Origin: Hexactinellida sp. DTS-2022
Taxonomy: Eukaryota; Porifera; Hexactinellida
Direction of reading: 5' to 3'
Assembly: GCA_028753945.1 (NCBI GenBank)
Contig: JAPNXP010000012.1
Coordinates: forward strand, 1,364,001 to 1,428,000
DNA length: 64,000 nucleotides
Below are positions 37,802 through 48,867 of the stretch, piece after piece. A model generated the notes under the pieces. That model searched no databases. It saw only the letters and a list, made by a program, of their open reading frames with translations, and had not been told where the DNA came from. Position numbers and translations under genes: made by a program. Within the stretch, counting starts at the first letter, position 1; each line of letters starts with the position of its first letter.

Positions 37802-39324
37802 TCTAATTCTCCAGCCGAATAGCTCTTTTGAGCTTGGGTGAGGCCGGAAGAAAAATACGAAATGGGCTTGAGATTTCCCTCATTATCTTTCTGAGATAAA
37901 ACGGTACCAACTGCTACGGATGAAGCATCTGTCTGTAAGTAGAACTCTCTTTTCCAGTCAGGGTATGCCAAAACAACAGGGCTCTCAGTAAGGTTTTTCT
38001 TCAGCGCTTGATACGCGTTATCAGCTATGTTATCCCATTCCCATAATTGATCTTTTTGTGTCAGCTTGTAGAGAGGTTCGCCAATTCGCGCATAACCCGG
38101 CACATGATCCCTGTAAAAGTTACACAGTCCCAAAAATCTTTGTAATTCCTTTTTCCCATTAGGTGGTTGAGCATTGCGAATCTTCTCGAGAAGGTGCGGT
38201 GTTGGACAATGACCTCTGTTTGATATTATGTGCCCTAGGAATTCTACTTCCTGATAACCAAAGTTACACTTTTCTAACCGAAGTTGGATGTTCGCCTTTT
38301 CTAAAGCCTGAAACACTGATTCTACATCTTCAAGGTGCTGTTCGAAAGTAGCAGAATGAATGCAAATATCGTCTATGTAGGGCTCGACGCGGTTGGCATC
38401 CTTAAAGGTGGTATCCATGAGACTTTGGTCACTAGACTGACTATTCACAAGGCCAAATGGCATTCTATTCATTTCAAACAGCCCTTTGGAGCAAACGAAG
38501 GCCGTTTTGTGTCGGTCTTCCTCAGCAATTTCAATTGCCCAGTAAGCACTGGCACAGTCTAATGTGGTGAAATATGTATCTCCGCTTAACCGATCCAAAA
38601 TATCTCTAGGGTTGGGCATTGGGTAACTATCAGTCTGAGTCTCTCTATTCAAAGGACGATAATCAACGACGAATCTTTTCGAGCCATCCCGTTTGGTGAC
38701 TAACAACACTCTACTCGCCCAGGGCGAGTCTGATGGACGACAAATTCCATTTCGGAGCATCTGCTCTATTTGTTCGTCGATTTCCTTCTCGATTTCTGGG
38801 CTTACAGGATAGGGTCTCTGTTTAATTGGTTGCGCATCTTTGGTAACGATCCGGTGTTTCGTTCCAACGGATGGGCTGGGTTTCTTGGGGTTGATAGCGA
38901 ACGTTTTGAGGTATTTGTTCAGCAGTGCTTCCGTTAATAATCGCTCTTGTTGGGCCAATTTCATATCAATGTTGAAGTGCGAGTGGGAACCCGGGATCGA
39001 TTGATCTGAGTCTGAGTTTTCTAAAGTAGCTACACTTGCTCGTGACAGTGGTTCCCCTCCTTCAACAATAACATGTGGAGTCTTCCAAACTTGACCCAGA
39101 CGTACTTGATTCTTGGACCAATCGAACTCAGTTGTGCCAAATTTCTTCAGGAAATTTCGTCCTAATATGCAGGTGGACTCGGTTTGGGAAAGAACTTCGA
39201 AGGTGTGTTCTATCACTTGATCGTCGCCTAAGTCGACTACTAGTTTAAATACATTACAAATCAGTGGCGTATCCAGGGGGGGGATTTGGGTGTTCAAACA
39301 CTCCCCCTCATAAATGGTTTCCAA
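37738..39324 (-). pseudogene. Ty3/gypsy pol, 5' part: protease end, reverse transcriptase, RNase H start
   Basis: The first ~20 residues come from the repeat inserted at 39,262; element sequence starts about residue 21. A protease C-terminal part (ILGRNFL near 53) precedes a reverse transcriptase with VVDYRPLNR (219-227), LDCASAYW, MPFGL and the catalytic YIDD box (316-319, where YVDD is commoner). RNase H has TDAS (D466) and E507. The frame ends at residue 528 after a frameshift near 516. The protease active site DSG is not in this half; it is in the plus-strand half at 40,047-41,150. Confidence 0.9.
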
Positions 39325-39560
39325 AAGGGATATGTTGTTATTTACAATTCAATTTTCCTAAATAGTATTAATAAAATTATGTAACAAAGTTATCATGTTA
39401 TCTAAACATAAACATCTAAACATCTAAACATCTTTGGTACAACTGAACAATATTACACTCCTCCTACTATGTGACAAGAATAGCTGTACATCGATATTTG
39501 AGCGTCTAAGATTCAAAAAAAAATTCTGGGGGCTAAACCCCCAGACCTCCAGGTTTTTAT
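39262..39560. repeat. Dispersed repeat interrupting gypsy element 1
   Basis: Begins CAGTGGCGTATCCAGGGGGG and includes GGGGGCTAAACCCCCAG near 39,528. It breaks the protease region, so it arrived after, or at, the rearrangement of the element. No matching opposite terminus was found, so it may be truncated. Confidence 0.5.
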
Positions 39561-39585
39561 CTTTAATCAACACAAGAAGAGAATC

Positions 39586-39751
39586 CTTATATAGAGCTGA
39601 GCTTTGTAGAGTTCAGTTTTTTTCCCATACTAAAAGCCCAGGCTTACTTTCTAAAGGTCAATTTCAAACTCTGGAAAAAAACTGACCTTTCTCAGTGCCT
39701 GAATATACATAGTGAAAAACTGAACTCTACTAGAGCTGAACTCTATATAAG
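39586..39751. mobile_element. MITE-like inverted repeat
   Basis: Ends CTTATATAGAG and CTCTATATAAG, with inner TAGAGTTCAGTTTTT matched by AAAAACTGAACTCTA. About 166 bp, no coding capacity and no certain target duplication. It lies between the two halves of gypsy element 1. Confidence 0.6.
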
Positions 39752-39807
39752 TAATTTCACACAAGAATACATAGAGATGCAAATCTTTTCACAATAGTCA
39801 ATAATAC

Positions 39808-40001
39808 TGTTATAGATTAGTATTAGTCCCTACTCACAGCCTCAAGTAGACCACACACATAGTAATAACCTAGATATCATATATATACTCATAAACTAAT
39901 TAGGCTCACACTGTATTTCACTTAGTGTAATTTCTTAGAAAATTGTAATATTAAAGTTATCTCTGTTTGATATTATCTCGGAACATCATTTAGTCCTAAC
40001 A
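39808..40001 (+). repeat. LTR of gypsy element 1, 5' copy
   Basis: TGTTATAGATTAG to GTCCTAACA, 194 bp, in plus orientation directly upstream of gag. It is the inverted partner of 35,822-36,015, whereas LTRs of an intact element are direct repeats. Confidence 0.85.
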
Positions 40002-40046
40002 GAATACACGTATTACAATTTCAAATAACGAAACTACGATTAGCGA

Positions 40047-41150
40047 ATGGCGGCACCGCACATGTTAACGATTCCACCCTTACTGAGAGGCGATATAATC
40101 GAGGATTGGAGGCTTCATTTCGAGGCAGGAGTTCAACAGCTTCTCGACGGGGAAGAAGGAATGAGAAGAGCTTTACAAATGTTACCAGCCTATTTAAATC
40201 GGGATATCGCCGACCGGGAGGCTGTACGAGACGTTTTGAAGAGTAATTTGCCTATCAAAGAAACTCTGGACAAACTGAGCAAAGTACTCGACCCTCCTGT
40301 TGATCAATTCTCAACACTGCAAGAGCTAGGGAGGATGCATTGGCAACCGGGCACTGACATTGGTGAATACTTTTTCGCAATCAAACGGAAATCATACTAT
40401 GCCAAGATGGGAATGAAGCATGTTGCCTCTATTCTGACTATGCAACTACCAAGAGACGTTCAAAATAAGGTTAAAGAGAAGGTTATTTCTATAAATGACA
40501 ACCTTGAACATGAGAACGCTCATGACCTCATCCAGCAAGTGAAAATCGAACTCGTAAATGCGGGACACTCGCTGACCAAGGGGAACCGAGAGTTTGATGC
40601 AGTATCCAAGGTTGCGGTAATTGGAAAGCAACGAGGTGAGGACCAAAAAGAAACTACCAAGGATGATAACTTTAACCTAGGAGTCAACTACACGGGGGGT
40701 CAATACGCCCCTGACAAATTAAGAGATCGAAGAGGCTCACAAAATTATCGATCCACTTGGAAACGTGAAGGCTGCTACACATGCGGAAAGGGTCACCCAT
40801 GGCGCTACTGCCCAGAAAAAAGATGTGCCATATGTGGAGAAAAGGGCCATATAATGAGAGACTGCAAGCGTAATCGAACATACTCCAAAAAAGACCAAGT
40901 GATGATGACCAGAACAAACACCAGAGGGGGGGAGATGTCAGTTATATTACCTATCAAGCTTTCGGGAGAACCTATTAAGGCATTACTTGACAGTGGAGCT
41001 GGACCTTCTGTTATTGATGTAGGAACATTACGGGATCTGAGATTCGATCAATATATGGACGTCGGTGAAAGCGAACTCTATGGCCTGTCTCACGAACCGG
41101 TAAAAGTGATAGGTAGCCTTAAGGCTAATCAATATCAGAAACCAAAATGA
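40047..41150 (+). pseudogene. Ty3/gypsy gag with start of protease, truncated
   Basis: 367 residues. The N-terminal part looks like a gag capsid (FSTLQELGRMHWQPGTDIGE region). Two zinc knuckles follow, CX2CX3HX4C at 243-255 and CX2CX4HX4C at 260-273, then a retroviral-type aspartic protease start with ALLDSGA (DSG 315-317). The frame stops at 367, soon after KVIGSLKA, where the protease should continue. The missing remainder corresponds to the beginning of the minus-strand half. The first ATG lies 46 bases after the LTR. As it stands it could encode gag but not a full gag-pol. Confidence 0.88.
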
Positions 41151-41470
41151 ATATTTATGATCTAAAAAACAGTTTATTGCATTAAACACTACATCTATAT
41201 ATGTAGTATATAGATCCAGAAATTTTTTTTACTAAAATCGGTCTAGAACTAAATTTTTTGGTATTTTTGCTTTTTTTATTAATATTAACCTCTATTATGA
41301 CGAAATTTTTCAAAAAAAGACCAAAACGGACAAAGTGAGTTTGCGCCAACATTCGCCCAGAAGTTTATATACCAGACATCATGTTAAATATATTTGTATG
41401 TAATTGACCCCAACCCTGTTGGCTTGTACATAGGATACTGACCAAAATTTACAATTAACTAAAGTAAGTA
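41151..41470. other. No recognisable feature
   Basis: AT-rich non-coding sequence after the truncated protease. I see no LTR or reading frame. Confidence 0.5.
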
Positions 41471-41654
41471 CAGTAGAACCTCGTTAATACGACCACCAAC
41501 GGACGGTAAAAATTTATTTGTTTTATCCGGAGTTCGTATTAACCGGAGTAATACCCATTGAATAGCCATTGTAGGAACCTAATTTTGTGGAACTGTTTGT
41601 TCGTCTTATCCGGAAATTCGTGTTAACCGTGGTCGTGCTAACATGGTTCTACTG
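41471..41654. mobile_element. pogo/Tigger-like MITE, TA target duplication
   Basis: Starts CAGTAGAACCTCGTTAATAC and ends GTGCTAACATGGTTCTACTG, with TA on each side (41,469-41,470 and 41,655-41,656). Inside are CCGGAGTTCGTATTAACCGG-like blocks in inverted order. 184 bp, non-coding. Related in its ends to 1,221-1,407, 43,633-43,733 and 58,694-59,155. Confidence 0.85.
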
Positions 41655-41891
41655 TAATTTAAACGTTGACCCACTACGTAGTATTCGGCGCAGCAAATAA
41701 TATAGCCCAGGTCCAACGCTTTTATTTCATGAAAGAGATAAAAATATAGACAACTATCTTATCTAACCAATCCCCACTCAGATTCCTAAATTCATTGATA
41801 TTTTTTAATTTATTACTAATTAACTGTTAAATACAAGATCTAACTAGCATTTACAAATAACTAAATAATAACCGTTCGAATCAGAGAAAAT
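41655..41891. other. Presumed 5' flank of the CYBC1-like gene
   Basis: No TATA box or other promoter motif can be assigned with confidence. If the gene has an upstream untranslated exon it is not recognisable here. Confidence 0.35.
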
Positions 41892-42395
41892 ATGCATTCA
41901 GGAAAACCATACATGCGAGTGCTAGAACTCAGCACTGATCTGCTACAGCTGAGACGTGATGCCACATGGACGTCCTGGATCATGCTCTACGCAGGAGCAG
42001 TAATAGGCGTATACATATCCTTCTGGGTAGAGAGCTATTACTTCAAAGCGTCTCTAGTTCTGTTGGGGTTCTGCTGCGGTTATACAGTTTTCGACTCATT
42101 TGATGAAGTGCTGTTCGAAAAAAGGGAGAATAAGATCAGAGTCTACCATGACACTCTATTCTCCTATTTCCTGGGAGGCAATCTAGACTATTTGACAGCC
42201 TCAATAAGTGAGGTGGACTCTGTTACCATCGAAGAAGACAAGTCCCGTTACTCAGGCACTGGCTATGTTATCCGACTCAATCTAGAGAACGGATATCCGC
42301 TGCCCCTCACTAAATACGGGATACATTGTAGTCAAGATGAAGTAAAGAAGCTAGTTATTTCTATTGAGAAGTGGATTGGTTGTTATAAGAATTAG
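41892..42395 (+). CDS. CYBC1: Cytochrome b-245 chaperone 1 (EROS)-like protein
   Basis: 167 residues with two hydrophobic segments near the N-terminus (about 28-46 and 51-68) and then a soluble, PH-like portion. Residues about 107-142 (EVDSVTIEEDKSRYSGTGYV, then a PLPLTK step) match the conserved centre of CYBC1/EROS, where VEEEKVRYFGKGY and a PLT step appear. In vertebrates this endoplasmic-reticulum protein stabilises gp91phox-p22phox and so supports NADPH oxidase; I infer a similar chaperone role. Length is close to the family. The reading frame is uninterrupted, whereas vertebrate CYBC1 has several exons, so this is either a naturally intronless locus or a retrocopy. It is the only host gene I can support in the window, and it is surrounded by transposons. 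Confidence 0.75.
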   Translation: MHSGKPYMRVLELSTDLLQLRRDATWTSWIMLYAGAVIGVYISFWVESYYFKASLVLLGFCCGYTVFDSFDEVLFEKRENKIRVYHDTLFSYFLGGNLDYLTASISEVDSVTIEEDKSRYSGTGYVIRLNLENGYPLPLTKYGIHCSQDEVKKLVISIEKWIGCYKN

Positions 42396-42689
42396 AAGAA
42401 CAATATATTAATTTGTAATATGATGTATCAAATTCTCAAATACTGATGTAAATTCAAAATATACTCTAGAATTAGTATTACATCTCTCTCAAAGTGGGAA
42501 GAGGGTTGATATGAGTGATTATTTAGTATATCTAACCCAGTTGTCGGCAAATAAGGCCAGGACGAGCTCAAAAAAACTTTACAAATACAGTCGCCATACA
42601 CAATAACTGATAGAGTTACTGAATGAACCAAATAATTAATCGCTCAGGCTACTTTTCGAGGAAAATACGAGATATAAAATATATTTGTC
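42396..42689. other. 3' flank of the CYBC1-like gene
   Basis: Non-coding. No clear AATAAA signal within the first 100 bases; a minus-strand frame at 42,428-42,631 has no recognisable product. Confidence 0.4.
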
Positions 42690-43077
42690 TTTATTAGTTC
42701 GCTTCTCTAGTAAAAACTTTATAGGAGGGTCCTACTATAGTTTTATACAATAACATGTACAGTTCTAAAATCGTTCTGTCGGACTCGCGTCCGTCCGTCC
42801 GTGCGTACGCACTCGTTTGACTAGACCATTGGTGTTATAGATTTTAAATTTAGACAAGGGATGGCGAATTTTCTGGAGATGATCACCTCGAAGCCCGATT
42901 TCTCAATTTCGTATTTGTTCGTCAGTTATGTCGAAATTTGTATTCTGGTCTAGTGACTCTTTTTAAATCGAATTACAAATTTCAAATATAGAGATTATAT
43001 TCTCCTAAGGATGTTCTTTCTATTTATCAATTAAAATGAATAGGTCACTAACCAATTCTACGTTTTATTAAATATTA
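42690..43077 (-). repeat. Dispersed repeat, copy 2 (inverted partner at 440-830)
   Basis: Contains GGAGATGATCACCTCGAAGC, ATTCTCCTAAGGATGTTCTT and ends with CTACGTTTTATTAA. Also carries a (GTCC)n tract, CGTCCGTCCGTCCGTGCG. Diverged from copy 1 by many substitutions and small indels. Confidence 0.7.
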
Positions 43078-43632
43078 TCAATATACATACAATTTAATAC
43101 CATTGAAGGTTTGGTGTGACCAAAATTGGTGCGGCCTGTGCCAACCATAAGAAGACATAGGCGTAGGCTCCGGTAGGGTTGATGAGGCCATGGCCCTACC
43201 AATAATTTGTCAAGAGCCATCATCTTCTATTAAGCAAGTTAGCATAAATGGCCCTACCAATCCGGGCAATCCCCATCCCGAGTATACGCCCCTGGAAGAG
43301 CACTCCATCCTGTGTTTTTTTTTTGCATTAAAGTTACACTAAATGAATTTACACTAATTTAACGTTAGTACCTATTCTATACTGGAATAAGCATCAAATT
43401 TAATTGGTTAATACACTTAAAGGTTGTTACCTTTGGGTTGAAATATGTGAACGAAATTTCAATATGTAACTCTAAGTCTTACCAGTTACTCAATCTATTC
43501 TGGATATACAAACAAATAATTATGTTATAATTAATAAGGTTAATTGTGTTCTAATCACTTAACTTCTTTTTGGCACTCACTACTTACATCTCTGTAATAA
43601 TGAATACTTTATTAGTTACTAATATAGCTATA
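43078..43632. other. Stretch without genes
   Basis: Contains a repeat-like patch around 43,150-43,295 (TAGGCGTAGGCTCC, then GGCCCTACCAAT twice). Nothing else recognised. Confidence 0.45.
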
Positions 43633-43733
43633 CAGTGGAGCCTCCCATAACGGACACTCCAAATAGCGGACAACCTCTAAATAACGGACAACGGTTCCGG
43701 TCCCAAGGTGCCCGTTGTTCAGAGGCTCTACTG
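43633..43733. mobile_element. Short pogo/Tigger-like MITE, TA target duplication
   Basis: CAGTGGAGCCTCCCATAACG to GAGGCTCTACTG with flanking TA. It is a 101-bp deletion relative of the 187-bp copy at 1,221-1,407. Confidence 0.82.
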
Positions 43734-43830
43734 TATATATAATTATTTCAATCCTTTTCATTATTCTGGAAAATAACATTTAGTGCATACAGCTGCATAG
43801 ACGTCAAGTTTTGGAATTTATAATCAAAGA

Positions 43831-43894
43831 TGGGGGGGGGGGGCCCACTTGGGGGATCTGGGGGGGGGGGCCACTTGGGGGGGTCTGGGGGGTT
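43831..43894 (+). other. G-rich tract, possible G-quadruplex
   Basis: Runs of 12, 5, 11, 7 and 6 G residues occur within 64 bp, separated by short CCACTT or ATCT spacers in an approximate tandem repeat. It easily meets the usual four-G-run criterion. The proline-rich frame on the opposite strand is a by-product of the G runs. Confidence 0.7.
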
Positions 43895-43981
43895 TGCTAA
43901 ATATTTCCAGATTTGTTTCTTCAGAAACAAAATCTGGATATATTGAGTAAACAAACGTGATTCTCACCCTCTATCATCCCT

Positions 43982-44161
43982 TATAGTAAGAATTAAATAG
44001 TACTTAATCGAACAGAGGAAATTCATTATAAGATAATTGAGTAATACGTAATATGTACATAGAAGTGTATTGTATAGTAGGGAAATTCTGTATTCAGTAG
44101 TTGTGATTTCGTGTTTGATTTCGATATAATTATATCTAGAACGTACTCTAATTATACTATA
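43982..44161 (+). repeat. 5' LTR of gypsy element 2
   Basis: TATAGTAAGAATTAAATAG to AATTATACTATA. It is followed by TTGGCAGCAGAGAGTGG (44,163-44,179), which has the TGG start expected of a tRNA primer-binding site. The ends are not TG..CA; exact limits are uncertain by a few bases. Confidence 0.88.
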
Positions 44162-44181
44162 ATTGGCAGCAGAGAGTGGTT

Positions 44182-45118
44182 ATGGCAAGTGCACATGTGC
44201 AGGTAGAGAAATTTGAAAGTGGCGACATAGAATATTTTCTTGAACACTTTGACATATGTTCGCTCGCGAATGAATGGACGTTAGAAAAGAAAGCCTTGAT
44301 GGTCGCTACCTGTTTAAGAGGTGAAGCATTAGAAGTGTACAAAACTTTGGATGCTGAAAGTAGGTTGAATTTCGAAACAGTGAAAGAAAAGTTATTGGGC
44401 GCTTTTAAGCCAGAAGACACTAAATTTACTTCCTTAAGTGAATTCCAGAATAGATCCCTGCATCCTGGTGAAACACCTCAGAAATACTTATATGAGCTCA
44501 AAGGATTATTGAGAAAGGCATTTCCTGAAATGTCAACAGAAGCAAAAGAGCAACTCATATTTGAACAATACATACGAGGATTTCCAAGAAAGATCTATGA
44601 AAACATACGGTTATCCACAGATATCAGGACGTCTGATCAAGCAATGAAACGTGCACAAGTACTCCTTAGTCCTACGTTTAGAAAGCGAATCTTTGGTACA
44701 TACAGAAGGAACAGTAGTTTCAGTAATGCAATCTAAACATGGCTTGGATAGCGATGAAAATATAGATCTAAGGACGCTGAACGAATCAGTTAAGTTGATA
44801 GCGAAACGTCTAGATAATTTGGACTATATTGACAATGCAAATGGAATATGTAATGTAGATGTCCGTCGTAGTACAAATTGGAGAACGAATTCAATAAGAA
44901 GAGGTTTCCAAGGCCAGGGTACTTTTAGAAGAGGCCCTGAACGTAACTATTTCAACAAAGAAAGAGAGTTTAGATGTCATGTTTGTGGGGGTCAAGGGCA
45001 CATAGCACGAGAATGCGATCATAAAGCTGAGAGACTCATCAGATGTTATAACTGTGATAAATTTGAGCATATGATGAAAAATTGTCCTATGCCTCGGTTT
45101 GGGAATCCTTTAAACTAG
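44182..45118 (+). pseudogene. Gag of gypsy element 2, one frameshift
   Basis: The first frame runs from ATG 44,182 to 44,736 (capsid-like, EFQNRSLHPGETPQKYLYEL). The reading then continues in another frame to 45,118 with two zinc knuckles, CX2CX4HX4C (CHVCGGQGHIAREC) and CYNCDKFEHMMKNC. The shift lies between about 44,680 and 44,730. The end of gag overlaps the start of the pol frame by about 37 bases (45,082-45,118), which would be compatible with programmed frameshifting in an intact copy. Confidence 0.85.
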
Positions 45119-46161
45119 GAGGGGTTCATCGGGAGAGTCGAGATGATACCCCTAATATTGGATATATGACTCAATCTTATCCAGAGTATTCGCATATTAT
45201 TTTGGAATCACGTGAACCTTCAATACAATTCGACCAAGACTTTGTTGCCCTGTGCAAGTCAGTGGAAACACCTAAACTATCTGTTGAAGTAGGAAAAGTT
45301 AGATGTCAGGCCTTACTCGATAGTGGAGCTAGTGTTAGTTTAATCTCAGAAAATATGTCTAACAAGTGTTCTAACTCAATTTCAAGAATCCAGAATGCTA
45401 GAAAGTTGCTCACTGCCACAGGTGACGAGATAAATATGATGGCAGAAGTTTGTTTGGAATTATCTATTGGTGGACTTCAATGTTCACAGGAGTTTATTGT
45501 AGCTTCACCATTAGTGGAGGATTGCATATTGGGAATGGATTTTCTGGCAAAACACCGAGTAGATATTAATTTTGAGTTAAAAACTATTAAAGGTCCAACA
45601 CTGGGAACAGTAATGTTTGATAACCCAAAATTTTATAGAGAGAGCAAGTTTACCTCAAATAATATCTGTCCAGTTCATTCAGAACATTTTTTTGAAGAAA
45701 CTAAAGTTAATTCATCAGATGAAAGAGATAGTGATGGCTGGGAGTGTCACGGAGTTGTTCCTGATTACCGAAATATACTGGAATATGAGCTACCCATCGT
45801 GGAGGACGATTTCATGGATATAATTAATGAATATAAAGACTTATTTTCATCTGTTCCCGGTGTTGCAAGGATAGAAGAGTTCCAAATTAGAACAGACAAC
45901 AACGCTGGCTCGGTTAGGATTCCCCCCAGAATGGTACCCCAAGCTTATCAAGAAGAAGTAACCTCACAAATAGAAGCAATGTTAAGGATAAAGGTCATCA
46001 GAGTCTCCAGTAGTTCTTGGTTGTTTCCTCCCGTTATGGTAAAGAAGAAAGATGGTTCTCTCAGATTCTGCATTGACTATCGAGGATTGAATAAAGTTAC
46101 ATCTAAAGACGCGTATCCACTTCCCCTTCCTGATCAAGCCCAGGATAAATTGATGGAATGA
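45082..46161 (+). pseudogene. Protease and N-terminal reverse transcriptase of gypsy element 2
   Basis: Aspartic protease with ALLDSGAS and, later, ILGMDFL; then the RT fingers with PPVMVKKKDGSLRFCIDYRG. The frame ends at 46,161 (DKLME-stop) inside the RT domain and the next frame overlaps it by four bases, so a single-base slip separates them. Confidence 0.85.
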
Positions 46162-47060
46162 AATATTTCACAAAATTGGATCTCAATTCCGGTTATTGGC
46201 AAATTCCAATTAGGGAAAGTGACAAACAGAAAACTGCCTTCTCCCCTGGGCCTGGGATGGGGTTATATGAGTTTAATGTATTGCCATTTGGGCTGACTGG
46301 AGGGCCAAGTTCTTTCCAACGAATGATGGATGAAGTGTTACGTGGTCTCGAAAAGCTTAAAGATAATTTTATTGACGACATATTGGTCTTCTCACCGGAT
46401 AAAGTATCACATCTGAATGCACTTAGGAAAATATTCGACAGGTTGCGGAAATACAATTTGACATTAAGAGGCAGGAAATGTGAGATAGGAAGGAGCAAAG
46501 TAACCTACTTAGGCCATACCTTTTCAATTGCAGGAATGGAGCCGCATATATCTAAAGTGGAATCTATAAATAGTTGGGCTCGTCCTAGTTGCAAAAAGCA
46601 AGTCAAGCAATTTTTAGGACTAGCGAGTTACTATAGGCGTTATAATCAGGATTTCGAAACAATAGCAGATCCATTGAATCGGTTACTCAGATCAGAAGTA
46701 ACTTTCGTTTGGGGTAGTCAGGAGGAAGCAACCTTTATGAAGTTAAAACATATACTAACTTCATCACCTGTTTTACAGTGCCCCAAATTAAGCAAACAGT
46801 TCGAATTGTATACAGATGCCAGTGGGACCGGTCTAGGAGCAGTCTTAGAGCAGGATGGGCATGTTATTGCTTACTATAGCAGAACTTTGCGAGATGCGGA
46901 AAGGAATTATAGTACTATTGAACAAGAATGTCTAGCTATTGTTGAGTCACTCAAACGCTTCCGTCACTACCTAATCGGAAGACGGTTTGCTATAATTACT
47001 GACCATAAACCATTGGAGTGGTTACACACTCAAAAGGCTGTAGGACGATTATGGCGATAG
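46158..47060 (+). pseudogene. Reverse transcriptase palm and RNase H of gypsy element 2
   Basis: LDLNSGYWQI, LPFGLTGGPSSFQ and the catalytic FIDD box (YVDD variant) belong to the palm. The connection leads to RNase H with YTDASGTGLGAVLEQ and IEQECLAIV. A TAG at 47,058-47,060 interrupts the frame and the following codons continue in the same frame, so this is an internal stop rather than a domain end. Confidence 0.85.
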
Positions 47061-47390
47061 GGTGTGTTAATACAGGAGTACGATTTTGATATTATACATA
47101 GAAGAGGTAAAGAAAATATCAACGCCGATGCATTATCACGTTCACACGATGAAAACAGAGAGGAAAGTTGCTCTGCAACCAAAGTAATACTAGGTCCTGA
47201 CTTTGAAGAATTGAGGAAGCAACAGTTAAATGACAGGATAATAGGGAGAGTCATATTTGAAATGGAAGCCGTACCTAGAAAAGAACAATTTATCGGACGC
47301 TGTGGAATAGTCAAGACTTTAATCGATTCAAACAAATTCAGTCTCAGCTCCTATTACACAATGGAGTATTGTTACGAAATTATAAAGTAG
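47061..47390 (+). pseudogene. RNase H end and linker of gypsy element 2
   Basis: Continues the previous frame after the internal TAG with EYDFDIIHRRGKENINADAL, the standard RNase H end and tether. The frame is lost near 47,350 and picked up by the integrase frame. Confidence 0.8.
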
Positions 47391-48766
47391 AGCCTTTTTC
47401 AAACCTACATTGTGTAGTAATAGTTCCAGATACAATGAAACAAGAATTCCTTGAGGGGGCACATGATGAAGCAGGACACCAAGGAGTGGAAAGAACACTA
47501 GATCGTTTGAAAAAAATGGCCTATTGGGTTGGAATGTCAACTACAGTGAATGAATATGTTCACTCATGCGACAAGTGCCAAAAAGTCAAGCCATCACTTC
47601 CTACTCAAGCACCCTTGCTAAATACTCCATGTGGAAGGCCTCTACAGATGATGCAAGTTGATGTGTTAGAGGTTCCTCTCAGTTTAGAGGGAAATAGGTA
47701 TTTACTAGTGGTAGAAGATACATTTTCAAAATGGCTAGAGGCTTATCCAATGAAAAATCAGAAATCGGAAACCATCACTAATCTATTAGTTCAAACCTTC
47801 TCTAGGTTGGCGATTCCAGAATATGTTCATTCAGATCAAGGAACAAATTTTGAATCTGCATTGTTAAAAGAGACTTGTAGAGCATTGGGGATACACAAGA
47901 CACATACTTCTGTTTATCACCCCCAAGGAAACTCATTAGTTGAAAGGAGCAACCGAACCATCTTACAAATGTTGAGATGTTATGTGGAGGAGAGTTGGGA
48001 ATGGGAGAAGTACTTACCTTTAGTTTTATACGCTTATCGTACAACAAAGCATGCCACTACTAAGGTTACGCCTTTTCAGCTCATGTATGGACGTGATCCT
48101 TTGGGATTTTTCCAAACGGAAGATTCTGCAACACATGATCCAACTTCATATGAGACATTTCTTCGTAATAAAATGGCTACATTGAGAGATTTTGTTGAAG
48201 GTCACACTATCGAGGGACAAAGTCGCCAAAAGGAGTACTATGATGATAGATCCCATCTTTCTAAATTATCACTTTTCAAGACAGGTGATGATGTGCTGTT
48301 GTCTATTCCACATAGCGGAGTAGCTCGTAAGCTGAGAGATAGATGGGAAGGAGGATGGAGAGTCTTTGAAGTAAAAGGACCTCTCAGCTTAGAAATACGA
48401 AATACAGATGGGAGAAATAAGTTAGTTCATGTAAACAGACTTAGACCTTACGTTCAACGGGAAAAATCAATAGATTCAAACACACAGCCAATCGAGTGTG
48501 AAATGACATCGCCGCTGTCCCACTCAACTTTAGAGAGACCTAGATGGAACAACCTTAGCGAAACTCCAAATGAGGAAATTCATAATCAGTCCGGCAGAAT
48601 ATCCACATTACCGGCGGAAACTTCCAGTTTCAACAGATCATGTAACGATTCCAACCTCGGAAACATGAATTCATCGATACAAGGCAATCAGGCGAATTCA
48701 TTAAACCTTTCCATTAATTTGAATGGCAATGCTCTGAATCCAGTCAACACTAGCACGCCAATATAA
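47369..48766 (+). pseudogene. Integrase of gypsy element 2
   Basis: HHCC zinc module (H32, H37, C67, C70), catalytic D98, D156 and E192 (VYHPQGNSLVERSNRT), a GPY/F-like region (WEGGWRVFEVKGPLSLEI) and a long polar C-terminus. The domain itself is uninterrupted over 465 residues. It can only be expressed as part of a polyprotein, which is broken upstream. Confidence 0.87.
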
Positions 48767-48867
48767 AGTGCAGGACGACCACAAAGGACAAGAAAGTTGC
48801 CAACTAAGTTTGGTGACTATGTGCTAAACTAAAAGCTCGAGGTCGAGTTTTACGAAGGGGGAAGAAT
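48767..48867 (+). other. 3' untranslated part and polypurine tract of gypsy element 2
   Basis: GAAGGGGGAAGAA directly before the 3' LTR is a good polypurine tract for plus-strand priming. Confidence 0.75.

Noticed and set aside
43748-43954. Proline-rich 68-codon protein on the minus strand
   Set aside because: It is the complement of the G-rich tract.
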